Positions 60,380 to 64,000 of a stretch of DNA of 64,000 nt are shown in pieces. The translations under genes were made by a program, and so were the position numbers. Every line of letters starts with the position of its first letter. Position 1 is the stretch's first letter. Source of the stretch: Streptomyces venezuelae (GTDB taxonomy: Bacteria > Actinomycetota > Actinomycetes > Streptomycetales > Streptomycetaceae). The notes beneath the pieces were generated by a model. That model searched no databases. It had not been told where the DNA came from and saw nothing but the letters and a program-made list of their open reading frames with translations. Location: positions 8,618,001 to 8,682,000 of the forward strand of contig NZ_CP029192.1 of NCBI RefSeq assembly GCF_008642315.1, given 5' to 3'.

Positions 60380-61441
60380 TCAGCCCGCTCGTCGAGCCGC
60401 GTCGTGAAGACGATCGACCATCCAGAACTCCCGCACCCGTTCGCCGTCCCCCGTCATCGCCGAGACCAACGAGCTCATGATGTCCGGGAAGCAGGCCTTC
60501 GTGCCGGGCCGGTGTTCCGCCACACACGTCGCGAGGATGCCGAAGACGATGGCCTGCCGGAAGAGCAGGTGGGAGGGCCGCTCCCACTCCGGAGTGAACT
60601 CCTCGGGTTCGTCGGCCAGCAACGTATGGGACCGGGAGAGCGCGAGAGTGCCCGCGGCGTCGAGTTCGTGCCGTGTTCGGTCACGTTCGGCAGCCGTCGT
60701 GTCGTCCATCGCGAGAGCGGACACAGCCAGCGGGTGGGCACACAAGTCGGCGTGTGCCACGGCCAGTTCCAGTGCGTGCCTGCGCATGCGTCCCATCAGC
60801 GCGGGGCCCAAGTCCGACACATAGCTGACGAAAGGCTCCCGCTCCAGCAGCGGTGAGTCCACGAGCCCCTGGCCGAGCACATATCGGGGGACTTCCGTTA
60901 TCCGTACACAGCGATGGGGACCTCGCACCCATGCCTGGTCGAACCGCGCACCCGTCGCGCGCTCGACAGCCGCGAGCCCTGATCCCCAGGTGCCCCCGAC
61001 TCCCAGAGTCAGGCCCTTGAGCAAGGGCTCCCATGCGTCCGGCCGCGCACCGTACGGGTCCTCGGGGACGACCATGTCGAGGACGGACTGGAGCAGACCG
61101 TCCTCGGCCAGGCTGAGCTGGGCCACCGCGTTGACGTTCCAGAACGCGCTGGCGGTGCGGCCCAGGCGGGAGAGCGGGCGCAGGACCTCCTCGCGGGACC
61201 CCTGGAAGTTGTTGCTCTCCACCGCGACGACCGTCGCTCCCGACCTGGAGACGAGGATGTAGTCCCCGTCGTCGTCCAGCTCGCGCAGGTCCTCCAGGCG
61301 TACGGGCCGGGCATCGGCGGGGTCGCCGCCGAAGGCCCGGATCACGGCGTCCTCATCACCGCCGCACACGGCCGTGAACGTGGCTGCCACCTGCAGCCCC
61401 AGGTCTTCGAGGAGCTCGTCGAGATGTTCGGGTGAGGTCAT
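60380..61441 (-). CDS. DUF6461-like conserved hypothetical protein
   Basis: A 353-residue soluble protein. The N-terminal 170 residues match the pattern of DUF6461: an AVCGGDEDAVIRAFGGDPAD segment, then GATVVAVESNNFQGSREEVL and FWNVNAVAQLSLAEDGLL. The C-terminal half is helical (LELAVAHADLCAHPLAVSAL, LLFRQAIVFGILATCVAEH). The function of the family is unknown; members are common in streptomycetes, often near other variable hypotheticals. Confidence 0.7.
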   Translation of the reverse strand: MTSPEHLDELLEDLGLQVAATFTAVCGGDEDAVIRAFGGDPADARPVRLEDLRELDDDGDYILVSRSGATVVAVESNNFQGSREEVLRPLSRLGRTASAFWNVNAVAQLSLAEDGLLQSVLDMVVPEDPYGARPDAWEPLLKGLTLGVGGTWGSGLAAVERATGARFDQAWVRGPHRCVRITEVPRYVLGQGLVDSPLLEREPFVSYVSDLGPALMGRMRRHALELAVAHADLCAHPLAVSALAMDDTTAAERDRTRHELDAAGTLALSRSHTLLADEPEEFTPEWERPSHLLFRQAIVFGILATCVAEHRPGTKACFPDIMSSLVSAMTGDGERVREFWMVDRLHDAARRAG

Positions 61442-61614
61442 ACGGCGATTGTCGCCGCCGCCACTGACAACGGGTCTCAGGCCTCCCCACGTGCGGCGGT
61501 AGTTGGGAGCTGGGAGGCAGGGGGCTCGGCTCGAGGCTCCCTGTGGCGGCCGCCGATACCAATACCGCTGGTACCGCTGGACTCCTGATCAGCGCACCTG
61601 CGAGGCTCGGCCTC

Positions 61615-62175
61615 GTGAACATTCTCGATGTCCTGACCACCATGGCGAAGACAGGCAGGCTGGGCCCGGTCTTCATCGGAGCCGACTGGAACGACGTGAC
61701 GGCGGCACTCGGCGAGCCGTGGGACATCGGGACGATGAGCCGGAGGCGCGAGTGGCCCAGGCTTTTCGCCTACGGGGACCTTGAACTGAGCGTCTGCCGC
61801 TGCCGGAAGGTCTCGCTCATCTGCGTGCAGACCTGGCGTGACGTCATCGATTTTCCGCCGTCACTGGCCGGGGGGACGGACACCTTCCCGGCAGAGCTCG
61901 GGCACACGGACGTCGTTGCCGCCTTGGACACCACAGGTTGCTCCTGGGAGCCGTACGCCCCGCTGACCTTCGGCGATCAGCGCACGCTCCTCGTCACCCC
62001 GTCGAGGGCGACTTTCACCTTCGCGATCCCCGAGGGCGAGGACCCCGTGCTGCACGTGATGGGCCTGCCCGGCGACGGACACGACTGCTCCGCACAGGCC
62101 GCGGCGGGCCGGGGCCACCGAGCCGGGGCGGGGTCCCACGGGCCGGACGAGCGACAGGTTGCCCACCATGGCTGA
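61615..62175 (+). CDS. Conserved hypothetical protein
   Basis: About 186 residues from the GTG at 61615 (GAGG upstream); ATG 61642 is an alternative. The core LGPVFIGADWNDVTAALGEP, FAYGDLELSVCRCRKVSLIC and TWRDVIDFPPSL resembles a group of small streptomycete proteins with an FAYGDLE strand motif, possibly immunity- or SMI1-like. The C-terminal 35 residues are low complexity and overlap the next gene by 8 bp, suggesting coupling. Confidence 0.65.
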   Translation: MNILDVLTTMAKTGRLGPVFIGADWNDVTAALGEPWDIGTMSRRREWPRLFAYGDLELSVCRCRKVSLICVQTWRDVIDFPPSLAGGTDTFPAELGHTDVVAALDTTGCSWEPYAPLTFGDQRTLLVTPSRATFTFAIPEGEDPVLHVMGLPGDGHDCSAQAAAGRGHRAGAGSHGPDERQVAHHG

Positions 62176-62716
62176 ACTCGGCGCCGTCGCCTGGCCACCC
62201 GCTCCGATGAGGACCGAGCGGCTCGTGCTCCGTGAGTCCCGGGCAGGGGACCGTACGGCGTTCATCGAGCTGTTCGCGTCGTCGGAGGTGCGCACGTATC
62301 TCGGTGGTCCTCGTCCGCGCGACGAACTCGAACGCGCCGTGCCGGAGATACCCGGGCGCCGCCCCGGTGTCTTCGTGGTCGAGCTCGACGGGGCGCCGAT
62401 CGGCACGGTCATGCTCGACCGACGCGACGCGGAGCGTCCTGGGCACCTCGGCCCGGAGGGGGCGGAGGCGGAGCTCGGGTACATGCTCCTGCCGAGCGCG
62501 TGGGGACGCGGGTACGCCGCCGAGGCGTGCGCCGCGGCACTCGACTGGTTCGCCGCCGTGCTTCCCGGCGAGCCGGTGGTGCTCTGCACCCAGACAGCGA
62601 ACGACCGCTCGATGCGCCTCGCGGCGAAGCTGGGGTTCGTGGAGGTGGCACGGTTCGAGGAGTTCGGTGCCGAGCAGTGGTTCGGCGTCCGGTCCCCGGT
62701 GACGTCGGCCGATTGA
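62168..62716 (+). CDS. GNAT-family N-acetyltransferase (RimJ/RimL-like)
   Basis: A 182-residue acetyltransferase. It starts with MRTERLVLRESRAGDRTAFI near residue 14, has motif A AELGYMLLPSAWGRGYAAEA, and ends with TANDRSMRLAAKLGFVEVAR and FEEFGAEQW. The ATG at 62168 overlaps the upstream gene. The acceptor is unknown. Confidence 0.9.
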   Translation: MAELGAVAWPPAPMRTERLVLRESRAGDRTAFIELFASSEVRTYLGGPRPRDELERAVPEIPGRRPGVFVVELDGAPIGTVMLDRRDAERPGHLGPEGAEAELGYMLLPSAWGRGYAAEACAAALDWFAAVLPGEPVVLCTQTANDRSMRLAAKLGFVEVARFEEFGAEQWFGVRSPVTSAD

Positions 62717-62802
62717 CCGGAGGCCGCCTCCGGGCTGTGGTGTCGGCTCAGGGCTCAGGCTCACGCTCAGGCGCCGACTTGGGATTGTCGTGTGCGGGAC
62801 CG

Positions 62803-63795
62803 TCACCGACGCGCGCGCTGCATCCGGAGCGGCTGCCGTGTCTGCCGCATCCGACGTGTCTGCCGCGTCCTCCGTACGAGATCCGCCGCCGCGGACGGCC
62901 AGGCTCCGTACTCGAAGGTGAACCCGGCGTCCCTCAGTCGCCCTGGCACCACCCGACGGCTCTTCAGGAGGAGTTCGGTGTCGGAGCGCAACACGAAGGC
63001 GCCGACCTCGGCCATCCACCGCGTCGCGGGCAGCCAGACCGGCATGCCCCAGGCGCCACGCAACGCACGCATGAACTCCCGTTGCGGCAGCGGGCCGGGA
63101 GCGGCGAGATTGACCGGTCCGGTGATGTCGTCCCGGTCGATCAGGAATTCCACGGCCCGTACGAAGTCGCGGTCGTGGATCCACGACACGTACTGCGCGC
63201 CGCCCGCGACCGGCCCGCCGAGGCCGAGCCGCGCCAGCCACAGCAGGTAGTCGAAGACGCCGCCGCGGTCGGGGCTCATCACCATCGCCGATCGCAGGGC
63301 CACCTTGCGCGTGTCCGGCGTCGCGGCCCGCTCCTGCTCCCGCTCCCAGTTCCGCGCGATCTCGACGCTGTAGGACCAGTAGCCGGGGAGGCCGGGCTCA
63401 TCGCCGCCGATCGCGCCGGTGACCTCGTCGTTCGGTGCGTCGAACCGGTGGGCGTAGATGGTGGCGGTGCTCATCTGGAGCCAGACCCGGGGCGGCTTCC
63501 GGGCGGCGGCGATCGCCTCGCCCACGACGCGCGCGGAGTCGACGCGCGAGTCCATCATGGCGCGGAGGTTCTCGTCGGTGTAGCGGCAGCTGACGCTGCG
63601 TCCCGCGAGATTGATCACGACGTCACTGCCGTCCACCGCCTCCGCCCAGGGGCCGAGCGTGCGTCCGTCCCACGGGACCTCACCGTCCCGCTCCGGATGT
63701 CGTGTCAGAACCACGACCTCGTGGCCCGCGGCGGCCAGCGCCCGGCGCAGCACGCCGCCCACCTGGCCGGTCCCTCCTGGCAACACGATCTTCAC
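62803..63795 (-). CDS. TIGR01777-family NAD(P)-dependent epimerase/SDR
   Basis: A 330-residue extended SDR. The Rossmann motif is VLPGGTGQVGGVLRRAL, followed by VVINLAGRSV, the YSVEIARNWE region and the C-terminal DUF1731 signature (RRVVPGRLRDAGFTFEYG, then WPSAAADL). The start is GTG with GGGAGG. The last 20 residues are a basic repeat (RQTRRMRQTRQ) generated by repeated codons at 62803-62870. Members of this family are poorly characterised sugar or lipid epimerases. Confidence 0.92.
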   Translation of the reverse strand: MKIVLPGGTGQVGGVLRRALAAAGHEVVVLTRHPERDGEVPWDGRTLGPWAEAVDGSDVVINLAGRSVSCRYTDENLRAMMDSRVDSARVVGEAIAAARKPPRVWLQMSTATIYAHRFDAPNDEVTGAIGGDEPGLPGYWSYSVEIARNWEREQERAATPDTRKVALRSAMVMSPDRGGVFDYLLWLARLGLGGPVAGGAQYVSWIHDRDFVRAVEFLIDRDDITGPVNLAAPGPLPQREFMRALRGAWGMPVWLPATRWMAEVGAFVLRSDTELLLKSRRVVPGRLRDAGFTFEYGAWPSAAADLVRRTRQTRRMRQTRQPLRMQRARR

Positions 63796-63839
63796 TGGGC
63801 CTCCCCTCCCGTGACGCGACGCGACACCTGAAGTCGTAT

Positions 63840-63860
63840 GTCGTACAGCGAGCGTACGAC
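63840..63860. promoter_or_regulatory. Perfect 7-bp inverted repeat at the right edge
   Basis: GTCGTAC-N7-GTACGAC lies between the epimerase (minus) and the right-edge reading frame (plus). Extra half sites (GTCGTA at 63833, CTCGTACG near 63865) flank it. It is typical of a MarR or TetR operator controlling divergent genes; the regulator would be outside the window. Confidence 0.5.
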
Positions 63861-63924
63861 CAGCTCGTACGGGCGCGGAGCGCGGCCCGGCCCTGACCGC
63901 GCCTGACTGCGGAGAGGAGCGCCA

Positions 63925-63996
63925 ATGCCAGGTCCGCAAGGTGGTGTTGCTGTGGCAGACTGCGGCGCGCCACGTCTCGCAGCAGCAACGGAGTAG
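63925..63996 (+). CDS. Possible 23-residue ORF with strong ribosome binding site
   Basis: ATG follows GGAGAGGAG at 5 nt and opens 23 codons ending PRLAAATE-stop. The ribosome binding site is as good as any in the window, so this may be a leader peptide or small protein, but no homology is recognised and downstream DNA is missing. Confidence 0.3.
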   Translation: MPGPQGGVAVADCGAPRLAAATE

Positions 63997-64000
63997 GCCA

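Overview
The window is 64 kb of very GC-rich DNA with GTG starts, strong G/C bias at third codon positions, GAGGAG-type ribosome binding sites, several apparently leaderless genes and many secreted proteins. Protein families (RlpA-like papain inhibitor, DUF5825, LAL-type LuxR regulator, MatC carrier, CAP-domain ECF sigma factor, HPP protein) point to the chromosome of a Streptomyces or close relative. I see no rRNA, tRNA, CRISPR, insertion sequence or phage gene.

Layout. 0-5 kb: tail of a hemerythrin-like gene, a VOC protein facing a WYL regulator with a matching operator, an MBL hydrolase, then a GatC/AtzG-like peptide, an amidase and a TetR regulator. 5-12.1 kb: an MgtC/SapB membrane protein, then a compact five-gene RiPP (ribosomally made, modified peptide) operon: MFS exporter, S9 peptidase, a 42-residue precursor too short for routine gene calling, a cobalamin-binding radical SAM enzyme and a DUF5825 partner. 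This operon is the best candidate for an uncharacterised system. 12.2-17 kb: AlkZ-like DNA glycosylase, secreted protease inhibitor with a LacI-type operator, GNAT, membrane protein, secreted beta-lactamase-fold hydrolase. 17-21.3 kb: tandem ParE- and GyrB-type topoisomerase subunits without A subunits, an arrangement like the gyrBR-parYR self-resistance pair of aminocoumarin producers. 21.6-28.4 kb: an ABC transporter facing a two-component system, and a LAL regulator. 28.5-36.3 kb: a PETase/cutinase-like polyesterase, then an FAD/Fe-S dehydrogenase, class V aminotransferase, IclR regulator and MatC-type carrier that look like a 2-hydroxyacid/glyoxylate locus. 36-42.4 kb: cell envelope and secreted enzymes, including a sigma factor fused through a membrane segment to an extracellular CAP domain, an LCP protein, an SLT protein, GH16 and a lipase-like hydrolase. 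42.6-52.6 kb: Imm49-like protein, TolB-amidohydrolase, Sua5-like protein, and a truncated AlaRS paralogue preceded by a candidate Ala-rich leader peptide and hairpin. 52.9-64 kb: small and secreted hypothetical proteins, one broken by an in-frame TGA, a 17-bp degenerate repeat array, a threonine dehydratase, several conserved hypotheticals, a GNAT and a TIGR01777 epimerase.

Functions come from motif and family recognition by eye. No database search was run. Starts were chosen from ribosome binding sites, overlaps and signal peptides, and are less certain than the stops.
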